This document shows, one piece after another, positions 47,673 through 61,300 of a stretch of 64,000 bases of DNA; the stretch's first letter is position 1, and every line of letters starts with the position of its first letter. Source of the DNA: Allantophomopsis cytisporea (Eukaryota > Ascomycota > Leotiomycetes > Phacidiales > Phacidiaceae); the NCBI GenBank assembly GCA_024752435.1, contig CP103029.1, positions 744,001-808,000 on the forward strand, given 5' to 3'. The translations under genes were made by a program, and so were the position numbers. Below the pieces are notes generated by a model. It worked only from the letters and a program-made list of their open reading frames with translations. It was not told the origin of the DNA and ran no database searches.

Positions 47673-50313
47673 CTATCCTCCCTGTCCACTCAAATAATAA
47701 TCCAACTCACTTGCACCTCCTCTCCCCCCCTCATTCTCAGCAATCTGCTCAAGCAAGCTCAAAAACGGATCCTTCTCCTCCTGTCCGCCCTGCCCACTTG
47801 CCGCACTCCCATTCGCGCTCCTCGCTCCCGGCGTCAATGGATGCTGATCCATAGAATGCTGATCCATACTAAAGCCGCCGGGCGGCATCATGAAGAGATT
47901 CTCGTAGTCTGAATTGAAGCTGTATCCCGGCGAAAATGAGCCGGGCTGCGACGGGGCGGTGGCGGAAGCGGAAGACGCAGGGGGATTCATGTATGACTGC
48001 TGAATTGGCGGGGGTGGGTGAATGTGGTTGTTCGGTCGTGGGGGAAAGGATTTGAGAGTATGGTCGTGCGGCGCTCCACTTCCGTTCATATTGTTATTGT
48101 TGTTCTCGTCTTTCCGGCGAGCGGACGAACTAGATACTTTGCGTTTCGATGCGGTGGTGCTGTTATTATTGGCGTTGGTGTTGCTGTTATTGGCGTTGGA
48201 TGATTGCGGTGCGTATAGGCCATGGCCTTTCCAGCCCTCCTGGCTGAGTTCGACGTTTATCTCCGCGAAACTGACGTGGGCTCCATCAAAACGTTGTCCA
48301 AGTGTAGCATATCGATCGAAGAAGTCCTCCAGATGGAAGACGGGACTATATCGACCTCGCCCAATCCCGCCCTTAACAAGCTCCGTGTGGCAAGCATACA
48401 GCGCCTGGAGCGTCTCGCGTTGATGCTGCACAGACGCCCAATTATACCGTAATTCTGACAGTTGCTGCATTTCTCTGCTGAGAAGATCCGTCGAACTCAG
48501 GAACACCTCACCTTCGCGCCCACCTTTGTAGTGCGCGCCGTGTACGTGTACTGTACCGGCCGTGCAGATGCAGTAACCCACGAAAGCGGGCCATTCGATA
48601 GAGACTGATTGTTTGCCGAGTTCCACAAGCTCAGTGATAGCGTTAGCGTGTAGGAAGCAGAGATTCGTAGCTTCGATCTGCCAAGATTGATGTTGGCCTG
48701 TACCGGCGAGCTCAGTGAGGTCGATGGGAAGGAACGGGCGGTAAATAAGACAATGGATAAGATGATAGATTAACTTGCTGAGAACGAGTGTCGTGCTATC
48801 CGGCTGCCCAAATAGGCTTTCGACGTTCGTGAAGACATCCGTCGTTCCCGACGCCCAAATATCAAGGTCGTGCCTAATCTTCGAGAGGTTGGAGAGTGCA
48901 TGCCAGGGAAAATGAGAGTCGCCCTTCACGCCGCCCGCTGCGAGGTAGCGGTTTGTAATGCCCAGTATACGCGCAATGTCAATTAGCATGCCGCTACTGC
49001 CTTGGTTTCGTTTCCCGGCTCCGGAGTGGTATTGGTCTTGGAACGGTTCGCCTTCGATAGCGAGAGAATTGGGCGCAGGCGACCAGGAGGGTAGGCGCAG
49101 GAGGATCGACTTGTCGGATATGAGGGATGGGCGCTTAGAACCGCTACTAGAAAACCGATCCATTAGATAACATGTCCAGAAGAGTCGACGACGCATTTCG
49201 CGTTCCACCGGCGTTGCTCGTATCTTCAAGTCGAATTCGCGGTGCAATTCAAGGGCTATTGCCATTGATATTGCACTTGCTGGAAGCTTTTAGTAATTGA
49301 CTAGTGAGCGGCAGTGATACTCTTACTGAGCAGCATATATGCTTTCTTGCCATTGCCAGAAGCAGTTACAGCTAAACTGAGAAGCAATAAGGTCTGAATA
49401 CCATCGATCGATGGGTCGTCCACATCAACTTCGGCGCGCGATCGTCTTGCATAGTCTTCGCTCAGCCCTACAGCTCCACGATAACCATTCGGATGAGGAG
49501 TACATCTTGGAATATTAGTTGGCTCACCCTGCTTTCATTATGGCGATACGCACCTAGAACTAATGGCGAAGATCGCATATAGAAGGAAGCTTGGAAGTTG
49601 ATTTAGCTGTAACCGTTGACGAGTGGAGGTTTCATCAAGTACACAGAATGGTTTTCCATGGATGCGAGTAAAGAAGGTATCTAACAGGACATCAGGAGAT
49701 ACCACAGGCGAAGGTTCGCTATAATTCATCAGCTAAGAGTCCAAGAAATACAGATAGTAGAAAATTACCTTCGCGGGCTCGGCGTGTATATGGCGGAATC
49801 ATCAATAGCGCTGTTATCTGTGAGGACTTCTTGAGGTTTTATGTCTTTATCACCAGGTTCATCAGGAATAACTGCCCCATGTTCCTCAGTAACTGGAGAA
49901 GTTGACTTCTTTTCATCTCTCAGGCGTTTTTCCAATCCGTCGACTCTCTTCAATAAAGCCTCCAGAACATCCGTTTTCGGGCCTCGCTTCTTCGGAATCG
50001 CATCTGTATGTGTTAATGCCGCACGCGACCCGACCCCTCTCACGCCACTCACCATAGATACAAGCGCACTGGAAGACCTGGCAAGCTTCACAAGTCGGTC
50101 GTAATCGATTGCATTTAATCTGCAGGGAAGAAAAAAAAACCATCAGTATTTACTTTTGGGGTTTCGCAGTTGCCATGATCCGTTGGGGGGTCTTACCTTG
50201 CGTTTTCGACAGGACTTACAGTTCATGCTCTCTCTCGGCTCGTTGCTCATTCGGCGGGCAGGCAGTCGGTCAATACCAACCTGCGGCCTCGAGGTCTTAT
50301 TTGATGAGGACAT
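47673..50313 (-). CDS. Zn2Cys6 transcription factor with fungal-specific TF domain
   Basis: A nuclear regulator. Six predicted exons (minus strand): 50313-50197, 50119-50053, 50003-49769, 49718-49554, 49505-49327 and 49279-47673 (789 aa); introns are 77, 49, 50, 48 and 47 nt. The zinc cluster is Cys32, 35, 42, 49, 52 and 59; the first intron falls inside it (CKSCRKRK joined to IKCNRL). A basic and coiled linker (LKRVDGLEKRLRDEK) follows, then the fungal-specific regulatory domain (FTRIHGKPFCVLDE, RRRLFWTCYLMDRFSS). The C-terminal 200 residues are low-complexity, with Asn, Ser, Pro and Gly runs (NNNNN, PPPPI), as in activation regions. A very long gene-free region lies upstream. Its targets are unknown. 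Confidence 0.9.
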
Positions 50314-53300
50314 GATGGTGAACAAGAATTGCTCACATCTCGAGTAGGACGACGTATTGGGTCATCAATCCACGATGATTTTTTCTTGTTCTCCTTCGTG
50401 ATATATTGGTGTTGAGGATTGAGATCGCTATCGTCAGAATCACGAAAATGAGTGTGTCACTAGATGACTGATCTTTACTTCGAACTACTACGCCGCAAGT
50501 CTGGCAGCGGACCGTCTTGTACCGAGCTCTTTTGCAGAAGGCTGACCGGAGAAAAGTGCTTGCAGCGGTAGGCGGGATGAGTAATGATGGAGTTTATGGT
50601 GGCTGTAGTTCACGTAGCACTGGAAATGATTGTGCATATAAGAAAATGTCGATGGCTATGTTGGGGATTTTCATGAAATTGCAGAAGCGCAGAGGAGGAA
50701 GAGTCCAGCGTGGATGCAAGGTGAGAGCCTCGATACCCCTCGATTTCCTCACAGGACAGTAGGAACCTCATCCATTTACACCCTCGTCTACGCGGAACGG
50801 GAGGGCAGAATATGACGATGATGAGTGGGAAATTCGGAATGATGCCTGCTTTGGTTATCCTCTGCTGCAACGGTTCACCCTCATTTGCTCAAGGGCCTCA
50901 TGTTTAAATACCCATGGAAATGATAAAAGGTCCAGGGCAGATCTAAGCATGGGGTTCGTATGGGTCAGGCACACTCTAAGTCGACGGACTGATGGAGCAT
51001 TATCCACACGGCTGTGAGCGACTTACAGTAGTGCCGTACTGACCGAGTTAGAAAGCGAAGCATAATAATGAAGCAGAGTACCTTAGCAAAGCACTCAGAG
51101 CACGCAAAGCACTACGAGGCTCGGATTCGACAGGGAGTGATGTGCACGTACGTTTAAGTAATGCTCAACTATGAATACGCGGCATTATGAATGAGGGGGG
51201 AGCACCTGAGTAGAAAGATGTGAGGAATAAAGAGAAGGGCCAGTTATGAACGCCTCGACTTGTGGCTAGCAAGTTGAGCAGGATGTCCTTGTGTAAGAAG
51301 ATGATAGGGAGAGGAGAGAAGTGTTACGCAGTTTGGATTCCAACATCCTTGGTATACTTCCCTCACATATGACTGTGATGAACCAAATCCTTCTAGAATA
51401 TTTTATGATGTGCTGCACTGACGCACAGGACGTACTGCACGGGCGGTGAATGTGATGTTGCTTGTGTGGTGGTTTGTGGTTCTGCAGCTCTATGGCTCGC
51501 TCTGTTACTCCATGACCCATTGAGTTGTCTATCTACCATCTTTTCGCTGCAAGGTAAGACAATGCTGTGTGGTGGTAAGTAAGTACCGTCATGTACAGAG
51601 TACAATACTTCGATTATGTGTTGGCAATTTGAAGACATCGCCAAGCTCCGCTGAATTGACGCCGAAATGTGCCGTAAGTCAGCCGTATGGATGTGGATCT
51701 GGATATGGACCTAGACAGTATGAGAATGCTTTTCTTCTTCTTCCTGTAATGACTGGGGAACTCGGGAGGTAACGTATTAATGATTCGTCCTCCCATGAAT
51801 GAGTCTGGTCTATGTGTCGGGAACCAGGTATCGAGGCTGTTCCGGGTCTTCTTTCTGCCCGGCTGTTGCTCTAGTCCTCGGCCGATGGCCAAGCCCGTGG
51901 ACAAAAGTCAAAGCGGAGACGGCTTGTGGAGAATGACAGGCCACTGTCACTTTCTTCCACGATGAGTATGAAGGATCAATTAGCGTTGACAGTTGGCATT
52001 GCCTGCGAATAATAGATTGACGGATAGAATATCAAAGCGACTGTTTAGTGCTTAACATAACTAGTCTAATTGTCTGGCTTCTTGACAGATGGATAATCCA
52101 TACTTCGGTTTAAGTGCTTGACCGATCTTGTTAATAGAGTTTCCTAAGTTTCTACACCAGATGGTAGCATGTATTATCGTAAGTATGATATATGGATACC
52201 CTTTCCCTCCGTGTGATGAGAACAGAAAGTATAGTCCTTGCTCCATCAACCTTCCAGCCCTTCTTGCTGCACTTGAGGGGGGCGCATTGTATACAATTTT
52301 GACAAGGGACAGAATGTCAGAGATACAAAAAGAGAATAGGACACGCAATCTAATTAAAATTGCTAGGGTTGATTGTGAAGTATAAAGATATGGATGTATA
52401 CTCACCTCATTATTCAGTACCGGGGGAGATGATAGATGGTAGACGGTAGATGGAAGAGCTGGGTTGGTGGCCGGGTAGGGAGAAAGTTGGGTTGAGATGT
52501 CAAAGTGAGTTGCGACTGGTTCATCCCGTCCCCACTCCACCCCGAGCAGAAGATCGAAAAAAGCTTCCATAGCCTCTATTCGAAACTGTGTGGAGTCCGA
52601 GAGCCGATGTGTTTGGACTCTTGGTCCGAATCTCACCCACCCAAGACCCTCGTTACTCCCACCTGGATAACTCGATCAGGAACTGAGTTGACCACCCTCA
52701 CAGCCCTCACAGCTGGCCCTCACAGCAACAAGCACAGCGGCAACCACAACCTGTTTTTTCTTCGTCTCTTTGAGCACGAGGGTGCCATCCGTAAGTCACA
52801 CCTTTTTCTCGTGGGACCCTTGGGAATGGAACTGATGGTCCATGCCCTTGTCGTTAGGGTTGGCGTCCATACTCGGAGCGCTTGCCACGGACCTTTGTCC
52901 TAATTGCCCTGCATTATTGCCCTGATTGTTCTTTGCCAGAGTTCGTGTGCCTCTCCTCTAAGCGTTTTCAAGCTGAGGCATTCTCCCAAGCCAATCGATC
53001 GGGGGGGAGATTGCGATCGAAGGGATCAGATGGTTTTGAAGCTTGTGATGTATCGGAACGTGGGCTTGGTAAATCCTGGGCAGGGGATTGTTGTTGTACT
53101 ATAGGTGGTGGTAGTGGCGGCGGTTTTGCTGTTATGGTTGATAATAATGTTGAAATCAATGATGATGCTGTTGTTGCTATTCTACGTATTGCCCACATCT
53201 TCCAATACAGTTTTGATCATGATCGTAGGGATTCGTATTCTTCCTGTGATTGCAATATTGGATCCCAACCATACGTGGTCCATCTTGTTATTTCACACTT

Positions 53301-55989
53301 GTTCGTTCGGTGCCGTGCCTTACCTGGCCTGTCTGCAGCTCGGCTGAAACTGAGCATGTTCCCTCAAAGTCAACGTTTTTGCGGGGTTCGAAGAAGCATA
53401 ATCAGTACCCTAATCTTGTGCTGATCGTCAGCTGCCGTGTCTTCTGCACGCTGACCACGTTGCCGATCGCATATCACACAGCAAAAGGACGAAGTAGAGA
53501 CGAAGAAGAAGCTTCAGGCAGAAAGCACAGAGCAGAAAGCAGGAGGCAGAAAGCAGAAAGCAAGAAGCAAGAAGCAGCAAATCCTGTCTCAAAGTCTCCG
53601 AAATGAGCATCGAAAATAACAATGAAGATAATAGGGCATCTCCGCAGGTTTGACTGAGAATATGGGTCGGGGATAATTCCGCGTTGATGCGTATACAGTA
53701 AATTCTACGAAATTCTAATCACCGAGTATAAATTGAATTAGGGGAGTGAAAGTGACTATTTGTTATGGATGAACAGGCACGTCGAGTTGCAAATTTACAC
53801 GATAATGAATAATTAATATATCCAATATTAAACATTAAATATTGAATTATTCCCTTGTGTACGTACCGGACGTACACCTTCACGCACCCGCACAAGCCCA
53901 TCACCATCGAGTGATCCCGTCTTAAGGCCGATCCGAGAACATTCGAGTACAGTACAACACAACACAATCACCACGCATCAATTCCATCAACCTGGACCAT
54001 GATAGGAGATAACAAAGTAAAGTTATCCTCGATTTATCTTCGACCCCAGTCACAGAACGGCCGTTGACTTCGGTCATTGCCGACAAGAGAAATGACCCTC
54101 GACGTGGATTTTTGGAAATACTCGGATCACCATCGTCTTCCACAGATTCTCAGACGTTACGAGTATCGAGTGTCCAGTCACACTTCCATAATCCAAGGAC
54201 TGCCATGATGCTGCTGCTGTATTGTACAAGATTGCAAGATTTTGGTCAGTTGCATATTGAGTAATTCTCCCGTCTTACTTCCTGCATTAAATAACATAAT
54301 TGACCTCATTATTACTTTCCTACTGATTGACCATGATCATCATCATCATCATGTGGCAGTAGACATGACAACAAGGTCCCTTTATCAGGCTACACAGTCA
54401 GTCTTCGGATATCATTTCTCGAAAAAGCATCAAATCAACCAGACGACAAGCTTTGCGTGTACCTGTCTCCAACCGCCGTCTTATTAGAGCTTTCTACCAA
54501 TCCAAATCGACTCAGTGCGGGATACGAAGTAGCGCACCACTGTCGTCAAGGCTGAGGCCTTCTCGATGCTGATGATGGCTGTATTCTACCGCTGCATCCC
54601 ACATAACTCATGCGCGCTATATCACTGTCACACAACGCGGCAGCTTACCCGGAAAACTCAAAATACCAGCCAGCAGTATATCCATCCCCACATACATCGT
54701 CGTAGATCTTATGACCACTAGATCCTATATTGCTGCACGCAGAACCCCTTTCACCCTCAGGGTATGCCAAGACATGATGTTGACGTACGCGCCCACTTGC
54801 ATCTCTAATCACGACTCCATCTGGAGAAGAGATGTGAATGCGAAGTATATTCGCAAGTCCAAAGCAGGTCCAGAGAGCGCGGATGCGGGAGTGCATGGCC
54901 GAGAGACATGCAAAACCTGGTTCACCGACAACCGAGTACAAACACAGCATGCAGTAATATTATCACAATACCGACTGTAACCATAAAGCCGGTCGAGTCA
55001 CATAAGGCCAAATAGATTTTGCGTCCCGAGAAAACAAAGTCCGCATACATATATTGACGCGCTGCCCCTCTTACAAAAGCAATAAATATATCAGGACTGC
55101 TCTCTTGAGAATGCCTTCTCACAAAATTCCGGAAACCCACCTTCATCCATCGCCCAACAACATCCATCGCTAAAATACTCTGATGCTCACATAACCCGCA
55201 TCGTTAGTTGGCTTACTACAGCCCTGTCAAGTCATGCGCTAGATAGAAGTGCAGCTGCCATCTGCACGGAAAGCTGCACGTTCTCCATTAAATTGTGGCA
55301 ATCCTCAGTCATTTGCTTACAAGAATACTTCAGGAACCCCCCACTTGATCCGGTTGGTGTTTCGACACCGTTATCGATGAAAGATTAGAAGACAATCAGG
55401 CTTGTACACACTCCTACCGAGTATTTGTCTCGTAATTGCCTGTTCAGTGGCTTCGAAGAAACGAGACTCACAGCTCGTATAAGCATCCTGCAAGGCACTG
55501 ATGCCGGATCTATATCCTCTACACCCTCAAATACCATCTTCTCTATCACCAAAGATATAAGAATCATGCATTTTATTTTCTTAGTGCGTCGCAGATATCA
55601 ATTTCCTTGCTTTTTCATTCTTCCACCATACGGAATTGTTCTGTTTGGTATGGCAAACGCCTTATCGCTCTGCCATACTCAACTGGACTGCCATTATAGG
55701 AAGGCCAAGATATAATGAAGCATCGGAATACTTCATTTGCAGAAGGCAGTGTGCTAACGAGGCTCTGTGCCGCCAGAGATGACGATCTTGAGGAAGTAAA
55801 TCACAATTTGGGATAAGTAAGAATCTCAATCTCACGATTGTTGGGGCTGAGTGAATATATGAAGGACAAGTAAAACCACAATTCTCCTCTTCTTCCTTTT
55901 ATATCTGTCTCCGGCAGTTTTCGGATCGGATTCTCTTATATCTGTTTTCTCTTGAAACTCAATTCTCAATTCTCGTTTAAATAAGCTTT
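50314..55989. other. 5.7-kb divergent interval without a recognisable gene
   Basis: It lies between the Zn2Cys6 regulator and the glyoxal oxidase-like gene and must hold both promoters. Open frames of 191 codons (52061-52636, minus) and 180 codons (52882-53424, plus) exist but look like translated simple sequence or random composition. Simple repeats occur: GGT/GGC-type near 53105, AGAAAGC-type at 53517-53575 and ATC triplets near 54332. No tRNA is recognised. Confidence 0.5.
53517..53575. repeat. Purine-rich short tandem repeat (AGAAAGC/AGAAGC-like units)
   Basis: Imperfect units such as GCAGAAAGCA and GCAAGAAGCA follow one another for about 60 bases on the plus strand. Confidence 0.7.
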
Positions 55990-58111
55990 ATGAGCAGCAT
56001 GGCCTTACGCAGGTCCCAGATTTTGGTATGTCTAAATATAGCTTATCAAACTTTAGAGTTGAAGCCCAGATTGAGCTTCTCATGATAAGATCTGTGCTTT
56101 GATTGTGGCAAATATACAAAAGAGGAAATTGCTAAGAAAATTGAACGTATCAGGCTTGTTTTGCCGTCATAACATCTCGTGCTATTGCGCAGACCTTCAC
56201 GACTGTTGGGTCATCAGGCTGCGCGGCCCAGATGGTCTTTCTCCCACCTTATACAGATACTGCAGTCTTCATTGATAAGTTCGTTCATGATATTTATTAA
56301 CTCAAATTGCATCTAACCAATAAAGCTACCATGTCAACTATGGAGGACCAGGCGTTGATCTCGACACTGGAGCTCCTTCAGCTGAATCTTACGTATATGA
56401 TGATGGCTCTGGAATTTCTGTCTTTGGCGCAGAATACAACTTGACGACAAACACTATTCGGAAGCTAAAGCCTCTCAGTGATACATTTTGCTCTGCGGGC
56501 GCTTTTTTCCCAGACGGAACACTTCTTAATGCTGCAGGTGCCGAGGCTGGTTCAACGGGTATAGCTGAAGGTTTCGACAAGCTACGCACCTATGCAGCTG
56601 GGCCTTGCAATGGCGCTTGTGATCAAGACTGGGTGGAACTCACTCAGTTGCTGCAGCATTATCGTTGGTATCCCACCACACAGACTTTGACCGATGGTTC
56701 TATTCTTGTTGTTGGAGGGTCAGATGTTGGTGGATTGGTCTTGAATGAGGCTGATATCAATGTACCAACATATGAACTCGTCTATGCTAATGGTTCCACC
56801 TCCCCTGACCCAGTCACGCTTCCAATCCTGGAATTCACTTCGGCCGAGAATCTTGACGCTGGTTTATCATACAACCTCTACCCAGCATGTAAGTTACTTT
56901 GTTTTCTCAATGATACACTTTTCAGATTGCAAGATCACATATTACGCGTTATTCCTAAGTCGTAGCATCACTAACTGACGCAGTACATCTTCTCCCCAAT
57001 GATGATGCCGCAGACTGGGTCTTTACCATAGCAGGTAATCAAACCATAATCTGGGACTACGTAACGGACACTCTAGTTGCTACTCTCCCTGATACTCCCC
57101 TACAACCCCGCAGCTTCCCATCCTCGGCAACAACTGTCCTTCTTCCTCTCGTAGCCCCAGATTACACTCCCACTGTCCTTTTATGCGGCGGATCATCTGG
57201 TGATATTCCCGACCCTGTTGCGTTGGACGACTGCTACACAATCAATCCACTAGACGACTCACCAGAATGGGAAGCGACTGATGATCTACCGAACGGTGCG
57301 CAAACCATGTCTGATGGCTTGTTGCTCCCTGATGGCACAGTTCTATTGATCAACGGAGCAAGAATTGGTTCGGGCGGGGGCTTTATGGCTGACAATCCTG
57401 TATATGAGCCCATTATCTACACTCCAAGTGCAGATGCCGGAAGCAGATGGACAACAGGGATTGGGGAGACGGACATTCCAAGACTTTATCATTCTGTCTC
57501 GGTAGTATTACCGAGTGGGGAGGTACTGGTTGCTGGTAGTAATCCATCTGTTTTTTATAGTGCCAGTGGTGCAGTTCCAACAGGGTATGATATTCCTCTT
57601 CCTCTTCTATTCCCTGTTCTTCTTTAACTAGATCCTCATTCTCGTGTTTTGTCCCGGCCAAACTACTAAACTGACATGTTTCAGATAGCCCTCATTCGAT
57701 AACAACGGCCACGTCGCTGCACTCCACCAACAACAATCAAATACTTCCTTCTATCCCACTGAGTACCGCGTCGAGATTTACTCACCCCCCTACATGACCT
57801 CTATGCGGCCTGTCCTCGCCCTCTCCTCCACTGATATTCCGTACGCTGATACCTTCACCATCACTGGTACACTTAATGACGACCACATTGACGATGACGC
57901 GGTTGTGCTTATCTCGCTCCATCATACGGGCTTCCATACGCACGGCCTCGCTATGGGTCAGAGGATCGTTCAGTTGGAGGCTACGAAGGATGGCAAGAAA
58001 TGGAAGGTTACTGGGCCTAGGGACGCGAGTGTTATTCCCCCCGGCCAGTACTTGCTTTGGTTAGTTGTTGATGGGATTCCTGGGGTTGCGAAGTGGGTTA
58101 CGTTGGCATAA
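55990..58111 (+). CDS. Secreted glyoxal oxidase-like copper radical oxidase (AA5)
   Basis: An extracellular H2O2-generating oxidase of small aldehydes. Exons: 55990-56025, 56154-56278, 56326-56888, 56984-57573 (or 57584) and 57689-58111 (about 578 aa). A signal peptide (LACFAVITSRAIAQ) is assembled across intron 1. Family motifs: radical-site Cys109 in FCSAGAFFPDG, RWYPTTQTL, RLYHSVSVVLPSGEVLVAG, YPTEYRVEIYSPPY and HTHGLAMGQR. There is no WSC domain. The last junction is uncertain: the canonical donor GTATGA (57585) joined to acceptor CAG (57684) gives an immediate TAG (57686-57688). An in-frame product needs donor GTTCCA (57574) and acceptor TAG (57688). So the gene either uses a weak donor or carries a nonsense change. 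Confidence 0.8.
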
Positions 58112-58386
58112 GTGAGTTAGAGAATCCGCATCTATTTCAGTGATTACCGGGCTTTTCGGGCTCTTTCTTTGCTGTGGCTGGTGGGGCTTTGTCTTCGATC
58201 TAATGTAACATATTATTTTGGATTATATTGCTCAAATTTATACATGAATCAAGGCTACTTTGATGTGCTTTCTTCTGATGATATCCGTGTGACTTTGTTG
58301 ACTTTGTCATTTAGACTCGTTCCAGCCTACCTATGGTCATTTCGTCGCCCATTGCAATTGTTAAAATATCGAACAACACATTTCAT

Positions 58387-61300
58387 CTACGCTTTCGGCG
58401 CATACTCCAGTACCACACTCGCTGGCTCCTTGTATATCCCAATGGGTACATAATCAACATCATAGCCAAATGCTCTTGGGCCCCCAATTTCCAGACCTCG
58501 TGGCGTATCCGTCCAGCGTGGACTAGCCGTGATTCCAAGTACAGTGACGGTAACACCATATCTGAATTCTGGCACCCCAAGCGCCTTCCCAGACTGCGTA
58601 TCCAGAACAGAGATCAAGTCCGGAACCATTGCAATGAACTTTTCCGTACCATCCTCTGCAATATGTTTGGCGTAGATGTTCTCGTTCTTGAAAGGGATCC
58701 TAAGGACACCCCCAATCGCCACAGCCTTTGTCCCACTGACATTCTCAACCTCCTCATCAGCAATCTGCTGAATCGTGATCTCACCATATGAATGCCCCTT
58801 GAACAACCTCCGCTCAACAGCAACAATCTTCCCTCTAAATAGAATTTTTGCTGTTTCTTGCCCACCAATTTCAGACACGATCTGCTCCGCAACAGTACTA
58901 ATCGTGTTCCTCGCTTTAGCTCGCGCCAAACACCTCCCGATTCTCCATGCTAGCGACATGGTGTTCAGCACAGAGTACTTCACAATCTTATCTTTATTTG
59001 TCGGCTTCGCGGCTTTGCCCACGCGGCTTCCCATCTCCGAACATGCTGCCCGCAAAGCCCGGTCTACAATTTCATCATTTGTCGTCTTGCTCATGATAAT
59101 GCTTTTTCCGTCACCAGATGCAATAGCGCAAGGAACAAGCTCCGTTCCAGGGAGGTATACACACAGCGTGATCTGCCAATAGGTAGGGTACGCACGCCCC
59201 ATCCAGTCCGCATCAACAGTCGGTCTATCAAAATTCTTCGTAGATCCTACAAGAAGCGGTTGCAGGCCATTCGCACCGCCTATTTCTAGACCCATTACCG
59301 CATCAAAACTATCGTGACGCAAATACTCCATCAGGTCTTTCATCGCGTCAATGGTCTCGTTTGCCGATAGCCGTTCTACGGAAACGGCTGGTGAGCCCAT
59401 GTGCCCTCCCCAGTATACTACATCGTCGGCCTTCAGCGCAGAAGCGTCTACGATCCGCATAGTGTGTCCAGCCCGTATCTGATCCCGCAGTTTCAGGGCC
59501 TCGGCCGTTGGACTGCCGCCGCCCGCACAGCCAAGCACGTAGCAGCCATCAGCGAGCCACTCGACGTCAACTTCTGACACGATCCACTCCGGTACGCCTG
59601 CCTCATTATGAACGACCTTGGGCGTATAGGCGTCAATATCAAATCGTACGGTCTCCTTGGTGGTTTTCGCTTCTTTTGCAAGTTCATCAATAAGAACCTC
59701 CTCTTCCTCTTCGGATTCTACCATATACTCATCGGCTGGCAACTTCTCGGGACCTAGCTCACCGACAGCGCGCGCGATAACACGCACTTGGTTCGCAACA
59801 TACTGCAGCGGAATACTCTCAACCTCTGCGAGCTGCACAGTCTCTCGTCGTGCACCAGCGGCAACAGCACGCTCGATGGCTAGGCTCTTAGCCTTCTTGA
59901 CAACGTCGGCAACGCTTTGCTCAGACGTATTCTGTATCATATCGACTGTTCCACCGATCTTAGAGATCGCTGCTCCGACGGCATTGGCAACGCCATGGAA
60001 AGGAGGCACGATTATCTTCGAGCAACCTTCTAGTTCTGACGGGGCGAGGATCGAGCCTCCACCTACGAGGAGCACGGGGAGTAGGTCTGGTGAAGTTTTC
60101 ATTTTGTCAACGACCGCTTCCATTAAAAACTTCATTCTTACTTGGGACAAGTGAATAGTGTTAGATGTCACATCTGAGATGAGAGAGGCGTCACCGATTG
60201 AGGCACCTGCTGCGACAGCGATGTCGGTTGCTGTGAGGACAGGACCCCCAAAGACTCGTGCTTTCGTGTCGAGATAATGACCTACTGAGTCGGGACCTAC
60301 GCTCACAGATTTGTCATCTTGAATGCGGATGATAGAACCTCCTCCTAAACCTATTGACTCTACTTGCGGCATAGAGAAATTAATCTTGACACCTGAAACG
60401 TGTAAGCTTTGATCTAAAGGTTATGGAAAATATACATACCAGCAACAGTGACATATGCAGATGCTTGTCTGGGAAAACCAGATGGAAGAAGCATGCCAAC
60501 GTCAGATGTCGTTCCGCCTATATCAATGACGATAGTAGATGTCTTCTTTCCCAAATCTTCATCGTGTAGACCTAAATGGGCAGCACCTCGCATGGAGTTT
60601 GTCGGCCCACTTGAAAATGTGCGGATAGGTAACCTGGCAGCCTCTCGTGCGCTGAGAACAGTACCATCATTCTGAGTCAGGAATAACGTAGTGTTGCTGA
60701 GATTCAATCTCTTCATCGCTGCTCGGAATCCCCGAATTGTTCGGCGGGCAAACTTAAGGATCTAGTGTTTGATTAGTATAAGGTTTTTATACTTTACTTT
60801 AGGCTGCGTGATAATAGAGCAGTTATAATTCCAATATACTAGACAAGTCATAATTACCAGACGCGGTGGATCATATAAACGACGAAAAAAAATCAAATAT
60901 CATCATTTTGCACATTCGTCTGATAGATTGAGAGGACTTACCGAAGCATTGAGGATACTCGCGTTCTCGCGTTCCAAAAACCCAATATTCGAGACCTCAT
61001 GCGAGCAAACAACATCAACGCCAGGCAATTCTCTCAGGATAATTCTCCTCACATGATCCTCCTGATGAAACGACTCATCGATAGGAGCGAATACACCAGA
61101 TATAACAATCGAATCAATTCCGCGCTGTTTGATTTCCTGGCATTCCCTCACAACCTGCTCTTCGACAATAGCAGCCTCCTGGCTCCCATCTATATGCAAT
61201 CCACCATCTAACCATGCATAATACCCATTCATAATAACTTTCAACTCCTCTGGGAAGTCCGAGAAGGGTGGGATCTGCTTTGTAAATGATTTTGAGAGGC

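Noticed and set aside
52061..52636. 191-codon minus-strand open frame
   Set aside because: No family signature or splice partners; part of it translates simple ACC/ATC-type sequence. Kept out as a gene but worth an RNA check.
52882..53424. 180-codon plus-strand open frame
   Set aside because: Composition follows GGT/GAT simple repeats; no coherent protein pattern.
55713..55800. Short ankyrin-like start (TRLCAARDDDLEE) after an ATG
   Set aside because: Only about a dozen residues resemble an ankyrin entry and nothing continues it downstream in any frame.
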